Positions 14,880 to 23,828 are shown, counted from the first letter of the stretch. The stretch is 34,170 nt of DNA from an uncultured Acetatifactor sp. (GCA_910577185.1 CAJTLR010000039.1:1-34170), one strand, 5' to 3'. Program-made: numbers and translations. Notes: a model not told the origin generated them from the letters alone.

Positions 14880-16928
14880 TTAACGGATATCCGTCATAAG
14901 TTCCAGCACGGAATCCGCACCGATTTCCACGGCGATTTGAACGGGAGTTTTTCCCATATTGTCAGGGCGGTTGTAATCAGCGCCTTTCTTGATCAGGTAA
15001 CGGGCCGCTGAGGTATGAAAGTTCTCCAATGCGTGATGCAGTACGGTATCTCCGTTTTTGTCTGCCAGATGGATGTCGGCTCCGGCCCGGATCAGCTCTT
15101 TGATGGTGTCCTTGTCGGGATAAAGCATCATGGCAGTCATGCCGTTATGATCCTGATGGTTGACATTAACGCCTTTTTCCAGGAATATGGGAAGCAGGTT
15201 TTCCAGCTGGCTGCCCAGCAGAAGAAGGGGAGTTTTCCCATCGTCTGCCGCCACATCCAGGTTTTTAAGTTCCTTCAGAATTTCCGCTATCTGTGCCGTT
15301 TCCAGCTTTCGTCCGGCTTTCTTATTCAGGAGCACCGCATGGGCGGGGGTTTCTCCCTTCAGGGTTTTGGCGGTATCGTCCGCGCCGGCGGCAATGAGCA
15401 GCCTGACTATGTCCGCATGGCCATACATGCAGGCCAGGTGCAGCGGGGTGGTTCCGGGCTCTGCCGGGACATCTGCCGCCAGATTCTTATCCACGCCCCT
15501 TTCCAGCATGACTTTTATCATGCCGGTGTGTCCGTTTTTGGCGGCATGGTGAATGGCGGCCATACCGCGTTTGTCTGTCTGCTCCATGGATTCTGTGGAT
15601 AAAAGTTTTGCCGCTTCCTCAAAAAAGATTTTTTCGTCCAGGTCGCTTCCTTTGTCCAGGGAAGCGATAATATTGGCGGGAGTCTTACCGTATGTTATGG
15701 CCGTGTCCATATCCACGCCGAATTCCAGGAGTTTTTTGATAACGGTCACTCCGTGGCCGCATTCCAGGCACTCGTCCCGAAGACAGACAAAGTCGCCGCA
15801 ATCTTCAAAGGATGCGGTAAAATCAATTCCGGCATCCCGGCAAAGTTCCAGTACATGGCAGCTGCCGTCGTGGGCCAGGGAGGAACGGAAGATACTTTTG
15901 AGTTCGCACATATCGTCGTCATCATCCGGGTCTGTCTGCCGGACCAGCCTTTCTGCCAGATATAAGGCAAGGGACATGGCATCCCTGTCATCCGACATTA
16001 TCTCACAGAAAGCACGGTGCGCAATTTGGGCCAGGGAAAAGTTTTGCATAAGCTGGTTGGGAACGGCTGCGGCCCCATGGCCGGTGAGGGCCAGAAACAT
16101 GCCATGGTTCTGGTAATCCACGGCGTGCCGGGCGGGAGTTACGCCCTTGCCGTCAGGTGTGTCCAACATGTCCGGACAATGGGCCATCAGCTGCAGGGCC
16201 GCCGTCTGGTGCCTGTTTTTCAGGGCCATCATCAGCAGCGTGTTTCCCTCCTGGTCCACATAATCTGTGCCGGCGCCTTTTTCCAGAAACACCTCTGTCA
16301 GGGGCCAGGTATAGCTGGAACTATATTCCGTGGAAAGCAGGTGTTCCAGGGGGGTGAAGCCTTTTTCATTCTTTTTGTGAATGTCACAAGTCAGCAGACG
16401 GGCAATTTCCGCCCGCTGCTCCACACTTTTATCCAGGCAGGTAAAACTGATGCTCAGCTGCTCAAATCTGGGATATGCAAGAAAGTGGTATGCGTTCATG
16501 CCTCTTTCGTCGCAGGCAGAATCGCTGGCGCCATGTGCTTTCAGGAGATTTACCATGGCAAGATTTCCGCATGCGCATGCCAGCAGAAAGGGCGTGAGAC
16601 CATGGCCCCTGTGGTCGGGCATGTCCGCTTCCCGTGCCGTCACTTTCCCGTCGCAGAGTAATTTCTCCACCAGGTCACGGAAATTATGCAGCACCAGCAG
16701 ATGGAACAAAGTGAGGCCGACCGCGCCTACGGGCGCCAGAAGTTCTTCTTTTGTACATTTCGTGACGCAGGCATCCGCGCCGAGTATGACATCTTCCTCC
16801 AAAATATTATACTGGAAGGTGCGGTTTTCGGAAGCCCCATAGGCTTCTTCCCACCAGGGAATGTATCTTGTCTGGTTAAAATTTTCACTGGATGTAACCA
16901 GCAGCCGGGTAAGTTCTTTGATGTCCAT
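14880..16928 (-). CDS. Large ankyrin-repeat protein
   Basis: This is 682 residues. At least ten ankyrin repeats can be read, with typical starts such as HGLTPFLLACACGNLAMVNL, RGMAAIHHAAKNGHTGMIKV, GTTPLHLACMYGHADIVRLL and NGDTVLHHALENFHTSAARY, spread from about residue 60 to the C-terminus. An acidic stretch (DPDDDDD) breaks the array near the middle. There is no signal peptide or membrane span, so it should be cytosolic and act in protein-protein binding. The first 60 residues match nothing I recognise. The ATG at 16928 follows AAAGGAGG at good spacing; the frame is open to 16994. It has its own predicted promoter. Function cannot be given from the repeats alone. Confidence 0.88.
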   Translation of the reverse strand: MDIKELTRLLVTSSENFNQTRYIPWWEEAYGASENRTFQYNILEEDVILGADACVTKCTKEELLAPVGAVGLTLFHLLVLHNFRDLVEKLLCDGKVTAREADMPDHRGHGLTPFLLACACGNLAMVNLLKAHGASDSACDERGMNAYHFLAYPRFEQLSISFTCLDKSVEQRAEIARLLTCDIHKKNEKGFTPLEHLLSTEYSSSYTWPLTEVFLEKGAGTDYVDQEGNTLLMMALKNRHQTAALQLMAHCPDMLDTPDGKGVTPARHAVDYQNHGMFLALTGHGAAAVPNQLMQNFSLAQIAHRAFCEIMSDDRDAMSLALYLAERLVRQTDPDDDDDMCELKSIFRSSLAHDGSCHVLELCRDAGIDFTASFEDCGDFVCLRDECLECGHGVTVIKKLLEFGVDMDTAITYGKTPANIIASLDKGSDLDEKIFFEEAAKLLSTESMEQTDKRGMAAIHHAAKNGHTGMIKVMLERGVDKNLAADVPAEPGTTPLHLACMYGHADIVRLLIAAGADDTAKTLKGETPAHAVLLNKKAGRKLETAQIAEILKELKNLDVAADDGKTPLLLLGSQLENLLPIFLEKGVNVNHQDHNGMTAMMLYPDKDTIKELIRAGADIHLADKNGDTVLHHALENFHTSAARYLIKKGADYNRPDNMGKTPVQIAVEIGADSVLELMTDIR

Positions 16929-17002
16929 AAAGGCCTCCTTTGTGCCGGGGGGAAGCCCCCCCATCTTTTTGTCTGCAGATAGGTTACCTGTCATTAAAAC
17001 AG

Positions 17003-17031
17003 ATTATACCACTCTCCGGACGGCTTTGCCA
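17003..17031 (-). promoter_or_regulatory. Predicted promoter of the ankyrin-repeat gene
   Basis: On the minus strand TGGCAA (17031-17026), 17 bases, then TGG directly before TATAAT (17008-17003). The -35 is weak but the -10 is perfect. Confidence 0.5.
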
Positions 17032-17169
17032 GTGTTCCTGCCGGTGAAATGTTCATGGGATTTGGTTTTTTCCAAATGCAAAAGAAAGAAAAGGCTGCAT
17101 AATCTGCCGGGAACTGGTAAAACTGGTATTCGGATTTCAAAAGTATGGAAAGAGACAGGAAGGCAGATC

Positions 17170-17346
17170 ATGATTTCGTTTCTGGAGATGGCATGTCAGT
17201 ATCCCATCGGTGCAAAAGTCACTGTACCGGGAGACAATGGGGAAAATGACCGGCAGCGGGAAGTCATAGGATATGAATATTATAACGGCACCGGATATTT
17301 GTTATTCCGTGACCATGAAAAAATAAACGCCGAGAAGATTGTGTGA
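17170..17346 (+). CDS. Small protein of unknown function (58 aa)
   Basis: ATG 17170 follows AGGAAGG at good spacing and the frame ends with TGA at 17346. The peptide is compact, mixed in charge and rich in Gly and Tyr (YEYYNGTGYLLFRDHEK), which suggests a small beta-rich soluble protein. I recognise no family. A short hairpin (CCGGCA, four bases, TGCCGG) lies just after the stop, without a T run. The next gene (C39-like peptidase) is 170 bases downstream, so the two are not clearly co-transcribed. Confidence 0.5.
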   Translation: MISFLEMACQYPIGAKVTVPGDNGENDRQREVIGYEYYNGTGYLLFRDHEKINAEKIV

Positions 17347-17515
17347 CGGATCCGGCAGATATGCCGGTGCGGGCCTCATATTTATAAAATCTTAGGAATT
17401 TCACAATAAAAAGATAAAATAGGAATGCCTCTTATCGTGGATAATGGAAACATGATTACAGGGTTCGCGCGGCGGTTCCTGTTTTAAAACAGACAAATGA
17501 CAGGAGGATTTTTAT

Positions 17516-18442
17516 ATGGGCGGAAATCAGATCAGTGTAGTACAGGGAGTCCGGCGGATGCCTGCCGGATACACAGGCGGCAGGAGCGGGGGAACAGCGG
17601 GAAACGTGCGCAGGTCCCATGCAAGGCCGGTATCCAGAAGAATACAGAGACAGCGCCGCAGAAGAAGGGCGGCAAGGCTTTTTTTCCTGACTGCCATGGG
17701 GGCAGTGGCTGTTTTGAGCATTATGGCATTGCTGCGCGGCATGCAGCAGCCTCTTCCCCTGGGATATGACAGTGCCCGGATGCTGCCGGACAATGGGGTG
17801 CGGGTTTCCTGGGATGGGGAGTTCGGGGCGTTTACGGAGGATATGCGGGAACTTCTGGAGAAGAATGAAGAGGCGGCGGATTATGTAAACAGCTATCCGG
17901 AACGGGAAAATTATAAAAGTATGCCCATAGATTTGTCACAGGATTTTGTCAGCGGGGAAGTGCCTTTGCTGATGCAATGGGATAAGCGCTGGGGATATGA
18001 CGCATATGGAAGCAATATGATAGGACTGGCAGGCTGCGGGCCTCTGTGCCTGGACATGGCGTATCTGTATTTTACGGAAGACCTGGACATGACGCCCAGG
18101 AAGATGGCAGAATTTGTCTATGAAAGGGGCTATTATACACAGGCGGGAACCAGCTGGAGCCTCTGGACAGATGGCGCAGCCGAACTGGGGCTTGGCGGCG
18201 CCGAACTGTCCCTGGATGAAAACATCATAAAGCGTGCCCTGGATGAAGGCGGGCTGGTGGTCTGCAGTATGAGGCCGGGTGATTTTACCACCACAGGGCA
18301 TTTTATCCTGCTCTGGGGATACGACGAGAACGGTTTTTTCGTCAATGACCCAAACCGCAGGAGTACCAGCGAAAAAATCTGGGATTTTGAGACTTTGCAG
18401 CCACAGATTAAAAATTTGTGGGAGCTGAAGGGCAGTCTTTAA
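17516..18442 (+). CDS. Membrane-anchored C39-like cysteine peptidase domain protein
   Basis: This is 308 residues. A very basic N-terminus (residues 30-52, many Arg) precedes one membrane span (about 53-75), so the rest should face outside. The C-terminal half (about 145-300) matches the C39-like peptidase fold: Cys in GLAGCGPLCLDMAY, His in TTGHFILLWGYD and an Asn/Asp in FFVNDPNRR. Such C39_2 proteins are common in Firmicutes and are thought to cleave peptides or cell-wall proteins; the substrate is unknown. AGGAGG precedes ATG 17516. The stop overlaps the stop of the facing gene by three bases (TTAA at 18439-18442), leaving no room for a terminator. Confidence 0.75.
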   Translation: MGGNQISVVQGVRRMPAGYTGGRSGGTAGNVRRSHARPVSRRIQRQRRRRRAARLFFLTAMGAVAVLSIMALLRGMQQPLPLGYDSARMLPDNGVRVSWDGEFGAFTEDMRELLEKNEEAADYVNSYPERENYKSMPIDLSQDFVSGEVPLLMQWDKRWGYDAYGSNMIGLAGCGPLCLDMAYLYFTEDLDMTPRKMAEFVYERGYYTQAGTSWSLWTDGAAELGLGGAELSLDENIIKRALDEGGLVVCSMRPGDFTTTGHFILLWGYDENGFFVNDPNRRSTSEKIWDFETLQPQIKNLWELKGSL

Positions 18443-19143
18443 TAGTATGTCTCGGATTCCAGCTGCTGTTCCCGTCTGCCCAGCATAAAAAGGCTGGCCG
18501 CATAAGCCTGGCTGGCCTGACGCCTCTGGCGGTCATCATTCCATGATTTCAGCAGGCGGGCCTGCTCCAGCTTGTGTTTTGCAATTTGGGCCGTCAGAAG
18601 CTTATCCTGCAGCCTTTTTGCCTGGGCTTTCTTTTTCAGGTATTCTTTCAGCAGTCTTTTCCGTCTCGCCTTTTTTTCCATTTCTTTTTTCAGGCGCCGC
18701 CGGGCGGCAGCGCGTCTCGCGCGCTCGTCGTCCTGTATGCCGCAAGTGTAGCCATAGCATTTTTCCCAGGTATCATCAATGTGGACCAGGGCAAATCTGG
18801 GGACATGGCTTCCGTAATTTACGGACTTGATTCTTGCCAGGAACTGAAGCACCTGCTGCTCATACAACGGGTCTGCCTGCATTCTCCTGTAAGCGGCTTC
18901 CGTGATGTCGATGAACCAAAACAGGCGTTTCTGGGAGGGATGAGTATAGAGGGCGTTTACTTTATCGTGGAAATATAATTTGTATTCCGCAAGTGTCATG
19001 TCCTTGGGAGAAAAGAAATACTTTTCGGCCATTGTATCCGCAAAATTGCAGTCTGTTTTTTCATATCCACTGATGGCAGAACGGGGCATTTCGCCATGAG
19101 AGGCGGTTTCAGGTACATAATTTGTGCCGATCATAGAATTCAT
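18439..19143 (-). CDS. Unknown protein with a basic coiled-coil C-terminus
   Basis: This is 234 residues, with AAAGGAG before the ATG at 19143 (the frame is open to 19311). The first 130 residues form a folded-looking domain (MTLAEYKLYFHDKVNALY, RLFWFIDITEAAYRRM) that I do not recognise with confidence; similar unnamed proteins occur in Lachnospiraceae. Residues 135-215 are dominated by Ala, Arg, Lys and Glu in a heptad-like pattern, predicting a long, strongly basic helix or coiled coil. There is no signal peptide. It faces the C39-like gene and is divergent from the SpoIID-like gene. Confidence 0.65.
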   Translation of the reverse strand: MNSMIGTNYVPETASHGEMPRSAISGYEKTDCNFADTMAEKYFFSPKDMTLAEYKLYFHDKVNALYTHPSQKRLFWFIDITEAAYRRMQADPLYEQQVLQFLARIKSVNYGSHVPRFALVHIDDTWEKCYGYTCGIQDDERARRAAARRRLKKEMEKKARRKRLLKEYLKKKAQAKRLQDKLLTAQIAKHKLEQARLLKSWNDDRQRRQASQAYAASLFMLGRREQQLESETYY

Positions 19144-19300
19144 GGCGGCTCCTTTCTTGTGCAGGTTTTTTGTTCTGCTATCTATATCGGAGGAAAATAC
19201 CGTGATTTTAATGGAAATGTCATAAATGGCGCTTTGATATGCCGGAAAATCTGCCGGCAGAATGTGTTTTTGGGACCTGGCGTAAAAGTGGCCGGAGAAA

Positions 19301-19323
19301 GGAACCCTCACGGGTTTTTTTCA
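19301..19323 (+). terminator. Short hairpin with T run upstream of the SpoIID-like gene
   Basis: AACCC, four bases, GGGTT, followed directly by further T residues, located 40 bases before the next start codon. It has terminator form on the + strand, but no + strand gene lies close upstream. It may be an attenuator or stop stray transcription. Confidence 0.35.
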
Positions 19324-19362
19324 TATGTTATATATGACAGGATATGAGGAGAGTATCGACAT

Positions 19363-21183
19363 ATGGCCGTTGGATATTTGAAGATACAGGCGCGGACCGC
19401 CCATGAGGCAGTTCCCATTGGCGGGGTGCAGGTATCGGTACTGGATGACCAGGGCAACCGCATATATGATCTGGTTACGGATGAAAACGGGGAGACAAAG
19501 GATATTCTGCTGGAAACTGTGGACAGGCGCTTTTCCCAGAACAGATATTATACCGGACTGCCATATTACAGCTATAATATACTGGCCCGCAGGGCGGGCT
19601 TTCAGGATTTATATGTGATGGCTGTCCCGATTTACGAAGGAGAGACAGCCGTTCTGCCCATGGCGCTTCTGCCCATGCAGCAGGCGCAGCGCCGTCCGGA
19701 GCAGGTCAGAGTTTTTGTGGGAAAACCGGCCGTGGCCATGGATGGAACCCGTTCCCAGGAAGGGGATGTGGATTATGACCCCAAAGTCTTAAGGCAGGTG
19801 GTGATTCCCAATCCCATAACGGTGCATCTGGGCGCGCCTGGTTCCAGCGCCGCCAATGTGAAAGTGTCTTTTCCCGATTATGTAAAAAATGTGGCCAGCA
19901 GCGAGATCTATCCCACCTGGCCGGAAGCGTCCCTCAGGGCCAATATTTATGCCATTATCACATTTGCACTGAACCGTGTCTACACGGAATGGTACAGAAG
20001 CCGGGGGTATGACTATGATATCACGAATAGTACTGCCTATGACCAGTATTTTGTGAACGGACGCCCCATCTATGAATCTGTCAGCAGGATTGTGGATGAT
20101 ATTTTCAATGAATATGTCCGCAGGCAGGGGCAGAATGCACCTTACTTTACATCTTTCTGCAACGGAACCACGGTTGTCTGTCAGGGAATGTCCCAGTGGG
20201 GCACGGTTTCCCTGGCAGAGAGGGGATTTACGCCCCTGCAGATTCTGCGCACCTATTACCCGGATGATGTGGAGATCGTAGAGACCAATGTGATATCGGG
20301 ATCTGTCACCTCTTACCCGGGCACACCCCTGAGGGTGGGCAGCACGGGACTGGATGTGGAGACCATACAGACTTATTTAAACAGAATACGCAGGAATTAT
20401 CCTGCCATTCCGGTGATTACGGATAAAACGGGAAATTTTGGGGACAGCACAAAGGCGGCAGTCACAAAATTCCAGAATATCTTCGGCCTTTCCCCGGACG
20501 GGATTGTGGGAAAAGCCACCTGGTTAAAAATTTCCAGCCTTTACACCGCCGTGACAAGACTGGCGGAACTGGACAGCGAAGGCAGCACGCTGGGGATCGG
20601 GACGGTTCCTCCCGCCGCAGTGCTGCGCCAGGGCTCCAGGGGCCAGGACGTGATTACGCTGCAGTATCTTCTGGACGTAATTTCCGAATATTATCCCACC
20701 GTGCCCGCGCCTGCCCAGGACGGGATTTTCGGCAGCGGAACCCGCCAGGCGGTGGTAGCTTTCCAGCAGGCCATGGGGATTGCGCCGGATGGGATTGTGG
20801 GAGCCATGACCTGGAAAAAGCTGTATGATGTCTATCAGGGAATCGGCCAGAATGTGCCTTCTCCGGGGCCGGAACCGGGAATCGGGGAATATATTGTGCA
20901 GGCAGGGGACAGTCTGTGGCTGATCGCGCTGCGGTATAATACCACTGTGGAGGCGCTGAAGCGGCTGAACGGACTGACCGGCGACCTGATTCAGGTGGGG
21001 CAGGTGCTGAAAATTCCTGCACCCCAGACAGGAGGATATTTTGAGTACACGGTCAGGGCGGGGGATACCCTGTGGCTGCTGTCCAGAAGGTTTGACACTA
21101 CGGTGGATGCCATTAAGAACCTGAACGGTCTTTCCGGGGATATGCTGAGCATAGGACAGGTGCTCCGGATTCCTGAGCGCTGA
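19363..21183 (+). CDS. SpoIID-like protein with two peptidoglycan-binding and two LysM domains
   Basis: This is 606 residues. Order: an N-terminal beta domain like carboxypeptidase-regulatory domains (about 3-100); a SpoIID/LytB-like region (about 165-315) with VASSEIYPTWPEASLRAN and QGMSQWGTVSLAERG; two PG_binding_1 domains (about 323-388 and 422-486), each with the DGIVG-x-x-TW ending; and two LysM domains (about 508-553 and 560-604) with AGDSLW and AGDTLW. SpoIID cuts denuded glycan strands during sporulation; the wall-binding modules would hold this protein on peptidoglycan. No signal peptide is visible, so release could be non-classical, for example by mother-cell lysis as for spore-coat proteins. 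GAGGAG precedes ATG 19363. A role in spore or cortex remodelling is inference. Confidence 0.8.
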   Translation: MAVGYLKIQARTAHEAVPIGGVQVSVLDDQGNRIYDLVTDENGETKDILLETVDRRFSQNRYYTGLPYYSYNILARRAGFQDLYVMAVPIYEGETAVLPMALLPMQQAQRRPEQVRVFVGKPAVAMDGTRSQEGDVDYDPKVLRQVVIPNPITVHLGAPGSSAANVKVSFPDYVKNVASSEIYPTWPEASLRANIYAIITFALNRVYTEWYRSRGYDYDITNSTAYDQYFVNGRPIYESVSRIVDDIFNEYVRRQGQNAPYFTSFCNGTTVVCQGMSQWGTVSLAERGFTPLQILRTYYPDDVEIVETNVISGSVTSYPGTPLRVGSTGLDVETIQTYLNRIRRNYPAIPVITDKTGNFGDSTKAAVTKFQNIFGLSPDGIVGKATWLKISSLYTAVTRLAELDSEGSTLGIGTVPPAAVLRQGSRGQDVITLQYLLDVISEYYPTVPAPAQDGIFGSGTRQAVVAFQQAMGIAPDGIVGAMTWKKLYDVYQGIGQNVPSPGPEPGIGEYIVQAGDSLWLIALRYNTTVEALKRLNGLTGDLIQVGQVLKIPAPQTGGYFEYTVRAGDTLWLLSRRFDTTVDAIKNLNGLSGDMLSIGQVLRIPER

Positions 21184-21262
21184 GGAAAGAAGCGGGACTG
21201 CCGGAAAGCAATGATCAAACACGTTCCGGAAGAAACGGTGTTTTACTTGCCGGGAAGGGAAA

Positions 21263-21312
21263 GCGGGACTGCCTTGTTCCATGAAGGCGGTCCCGCAGTG
21301 TATTTTACTGAC
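21263..21312 (+). terminator. Terminator between converging genes
   Basis: GCGGGACTGCC (21263-21273) pairs with GGCGGTCCCGC (21286-21296) with one G-T pair, followed by a T-rich stretch. It separates the SpoIID-like gene from the epimerase gene that runs towards it. Confidence 0.55.
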
Positions 21313-21370
21313 TGATTTTCAGTGGATATAACTTTTCAAAAGGGAAGATGGTTCGTTTTCCGCTTTTGCC

Positions 21371-22246
21371 TTATATCTCAATGGTATAGGAGGCGTTCCA
21401 CACCTGGCCGGGGTCAATCTGATTCCCCCATTCCCTCTCTTCCAGTGTTCCCGTGAAATTTTCATTGTCACATCTGCCATACCAGGGCTCAATGCACACA
21501 AAAGGGGCCTGTTTTCCCGGCGGTGACCATATGCCGAACAAGGGGGCGTCCATGGTAACCGTCAGATAACGCATGCCATCCTTACCGCATAGGGCGGCGG
21601 TGTCTGTCTGATTTCCCTCAATTACCAGGGCATCCCTGTCAAAAAGATGTTCTGTCAAAGCCAGTTTTCCGTTTTCAAGGATATATTCGTCCACAGCGTC
21701 CAGGGCAAGGCCATTCTCACTGATTCTGGTGCTGGTGACTTTGTCCGTGCTGCCGAAATCCAGGAAACAGTCTGTCTGCCCGGCGCCGCCTTCCAGGGGA
21801 CAGTTGAAGGCAGGGTGTCCGCCGATGGAGAAAAACAGGGTTTCTTCTCCGGGATTTTCCACCTGCCAAAGTACGGTAACTTTTGTGTGCTCTATCCTGT
21901 AACCCAGTTTCAGGGTAAATTTATAGGGATACTTTTCCAGGGTTTCTTTATTGGAAGAAAGCACAAACCAAAGTTCGCTTTCGTTCTGGGAGAGCAGGGT
22001 AAATTCCATATCTCTTGCAAAACCATGCTGGGTCATTTGATAGGTTCTGCCCTTGGTCCGGTATTCCCTGTTTTTCACCCCTCCCACAAAGGGGAACAGA
22101 ACAGGTGAGGTTCTGCCCCAGTATTTTGCATCCGCGCACCACATATATTCGGTTCCGCTGTCCAGCTTTTTCAATGATTTCAGCTCTGCCCCACGGCTCT
22201 CCACCGCAATGGAAATCACATCATTGTGCAATTGATAAATAGCCAT
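21371..22246 (-). CDS. Aldose 1-epimerase family protein (LacX-like)
   Basis: This is 291 residues, all beta-rich, matching galactose mutarotase-like proteins of the LacX type. Family features include the Arg in WGRTSPVLFPFVGGV, QHGFARDMEF with the catalytic-site His, and SIGGHPAFNCP with the second His. Such enzymes interconvert alpha and beta anomers of hexoses in the cytosol; LacX-type members often have unknown sugar preference. The ATG at 22246 follows AAAAGGAGGG; the frame is open to 22459 across the promoter, which cannot be coding. It has its own promoter, divergent from the YtrA-type operon, and no sugar operon is attached. Confidence 0.85.
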   Translation of the reverse strand: MAIYQLHNDVISIAVESRGAELKSLKKLDSGTEYMWCADAKYWGRTSPVLFPFVGGVKNREYRTKGRTYQMTQHGFARDMEFTLLSQNESELWFVLSSNKETLEKYPYKFTLKLGYRIEHTKVTVLWQVENPGEETLFFSIGGHPAFNCPLEGGAGQTDCFLDFGSTDKVTSTRISENGLALDAVDEYILENGKLALTEHLFDRDALVIEGNQTDTAALCGKDGMRYLTVTMDAPLFGIWSPPGKQAPFVCIEPWYGRCDNENFTGTLEEREWGNQIDPGQVWNASYTIEI

Positions 22247-22291
22247 GATACCCTCCTTTTCCAGATGAAACATCTTGTCTGTATTAAAACT

Positions 22292-22321
22292 ATCATATGC
22301 CATTTGCGTCTGCCCTGTCAA
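22292..22321 (-). promoter_or_regulatory. Promoter of the aldose-epimerase gene
   Basis: On the minus strand TTGACA (22321-22316), 18 bases, TATGAT (22297-22292), about 45 bases before the start codon. The -35, spacer length and -10 are the same as those predicted for glnA. Confidence 0.6.
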
Positions 22322-22365
22322 GGACTTCGTAAAAGCTCTGGGTTTTGTTTTCGTTGAAAAAACAG

Positions 22366-22408
22366 TTGACAAACAACTGATTATGCTGTATATATAACAT
22401 ATAAACAG
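22366..22408 (+). promoter_or_regulatory. Promoter and probable operator of the YtrA-type operon
   Basis: TTGACA (22366-22371), 17 bases, TATATA (22389-22394). A near-palindrome, CTGT...ACAG (22386-22408), covers the -10, and CAGTTG-N5-CAACTG (22364-22379) covers the -35. Autorepression by the GntR-family product of the first gene is the obvious reading. Confidence 0.65.
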
Positions 22409-22421
22409 TTTAGGGGGTGAT

Positions 22422-22820
22422 GTGGATTTGAAATTACTGCAAAATTCCGGAGTGCCCATTTATCAGCAGATCGCCGAACAGATAAAGGCAGACATTCTGG
22501 AGGGCAGATTAAAGGAGGGAGAATATCTGCCATCCATACGGGGACTGGCGAAAGATCTGAAGATCAGTGTCATCACTACCATGAAGGCATACGAACAGCT
22601 GGAGGCAGAGGGGCTTGTGACGGCATCCCAGGGAAAAGGCTTTTACGTGAATGCCCAGGACAGCCAGATGCTTTGGGAACAGCATCTTCGGAAGGTGGAG
22701 GAATCTCTGATGGAAGCAATCCGTTCGGCAAGAATAGCGGGCATGACTGCGGAGGAGCTGCAGGGAACCTTAAAAACATTGCTGGATATGGAAGATATAC
22801 AGGATGCCGGGAAATCATAA
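22422..22820 (+). CDS. GntR family regulator, YtrA subfamily
   Basis: This is 132 residues starting at GTG 22422 behind AGGGGGTG. Residues 10-75 form the winged helix of GntR proteins (GVPIYQQIAEQIKADILEG, LPSIRGLAKDL, TTMKAYEQLEAEGLV, GKGFYV). The C-terminal part is only about 50 residues and helical, too short for a ligand-binding FadR or HutC domain, which fits the YtrA group. Such regulators usually repress an operon that begins with their own gene and encodes ABC transporters, exactly as seen downstream. Inducers in known cases include cell-wall-active antibiotics; here the signal is unknown. Confidence 0.9.
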   Translation: MDLKLLQNSGVPIYQQIAEQIKADILEGRLKEGEYLPSIRGLAKDLKISVITTMKAYEQLEAEGLVTASQGKGFYVNAQDSQMLWEQHLRKVEESLMEAIRSARIAGMTAEELQGTLKTLLDMEDIQDAGKS

Positions 22821-22877
22821 AGGTGTGGGATACGGAACAGAAGGGGCGCGGAAAACAGCGCAGAAATGGAGTAAAAA

Positions 22878-23828
22878 ATGCAAGAAAGACAGATAGACAG
22901 CCGTGAGAACAGAACAGACCAAACGGAATGCAAAACAAAAACGGGATGCGAAAATGTGATAGAGATCAGAGATCTCAGGAAGCGCTATAAGGGCTTTGTG
23001 CTGTCCGTGCCCCGGCTGGGAATCCCCAAAGGGTTTGCCACCGCGCTGATCGGGGAAAACGGGGCGGGTAAGACCACGCTGCTCAATCTTCTCACCGGAA
23101 TCCGGCTGGACTTTGAGGGGGAAGTGAATTATTTTGGACGCCGGAAAAATGGACTGGATGAGGGTGTGCAGGAAAGAATAGGATATACCGGACCGGGGAG
23201 TTATTTTCTTCCCCACTGGACCATAGGTCAGGTGGAAGAGGTCAGCGAACTGCTGTTTGATCATTTTGACAAGAAAAGGTTCCGGGATATCTGCAGGGAA
23301 CTGGGAATCCATAGGAGTCTCACCGGGGATGTGAAGAAATTGTCCGATGGAACCAGAATGAAACTGATGCTGGCGACTGTCCTGGCCCGGGACACGGAAT
23401 GTCTGATTCTGGACGAGCCGGCATCCCCGCTGGATCCGCTGATGCGGGATAAACTCTGTGACATGATGAGGGAATACCTGGAGCGCGGGGCGGGTGAGCA
23501 TTCCGTATTTTTTTCCACCCACAACATTGCGGATATGGAAAATGTGACGGATTATGCCATTATCCTGGAGCATGGAAATGTGGTGGAAGAAGGATTTGTG
23601 GAAGACTTAAAGGAAAAATATATCCTGGTGAAGGGGGAAGCGGCAGATACGCAGCGGGCAAGGGAGATTCTTTACTCCATGAACAGAAGCAGTTACGGGT
23701 TTGAGGGAATCTGTCTGGCGCAGGATCTGGACCGGCTGGCGGGAATGGATGTAACAACGGAAATTCCCACCTTATCCCAGATCAGCGTGGCGGTGATGAA
23801 AGCGAATACAAAGCTGAAGGTATCATAA
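22878..23828 (+). CDS. ABC transporter ATP-binding protein
   Basis: This is 316 residues. Walker A is GENGAGKTT, the signature is LSDGTRMKLMLA, and Walker B is CLILDEPASPLDP, followed by the switch His in FFSTHNIADME. The divergent signature (LSDGT rather than LSGGQ) is usual in the group paired with YtrA-type regulators (YtrB/BcrA-like). About 75 C-terminal residues follow the nucleotide-binding domain. The first 25 residues are hydrophilic and may not be translated if a GTG at 22956 is used instead. With the two membrane proteins downstream it should form an exporter or antibiotic-sensing transporter. Confidence 0.88.
   Translation: MQERQIDSRENRTDQTECKTKTGCENVIEIRDLRKRYKGFVLSVPRLGIPKGFATALIGENGAGKTTLLNLLTGIRLDFEGEVNYFGRRKNGLDEGVQERIGYTGPGSYFLPHWTIGQVEEVSELLFDHFDKKRFRDICRELGIHRSLTGDVKKLSDGTRMKLMLATVLARDTECLILDEPASPLDPLMRDKLCDMMREYLERGAGEHSVFFSTHNIADMENVTDYAIILEHGNVVEEGFVEDLKEKYILVKGEAADTQRAREILYSMNRSSYGFEGICLAQDLDRLAGMDVTTEIPTLSQISVAVMKANTKLKVS

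Noticed and set aside
15015..16661. Several + strand ORFs of 130-214 aa across the ankyrin gene
   Set aside because: All are antisense to the ankyrin repeats, which explain the long open frames.
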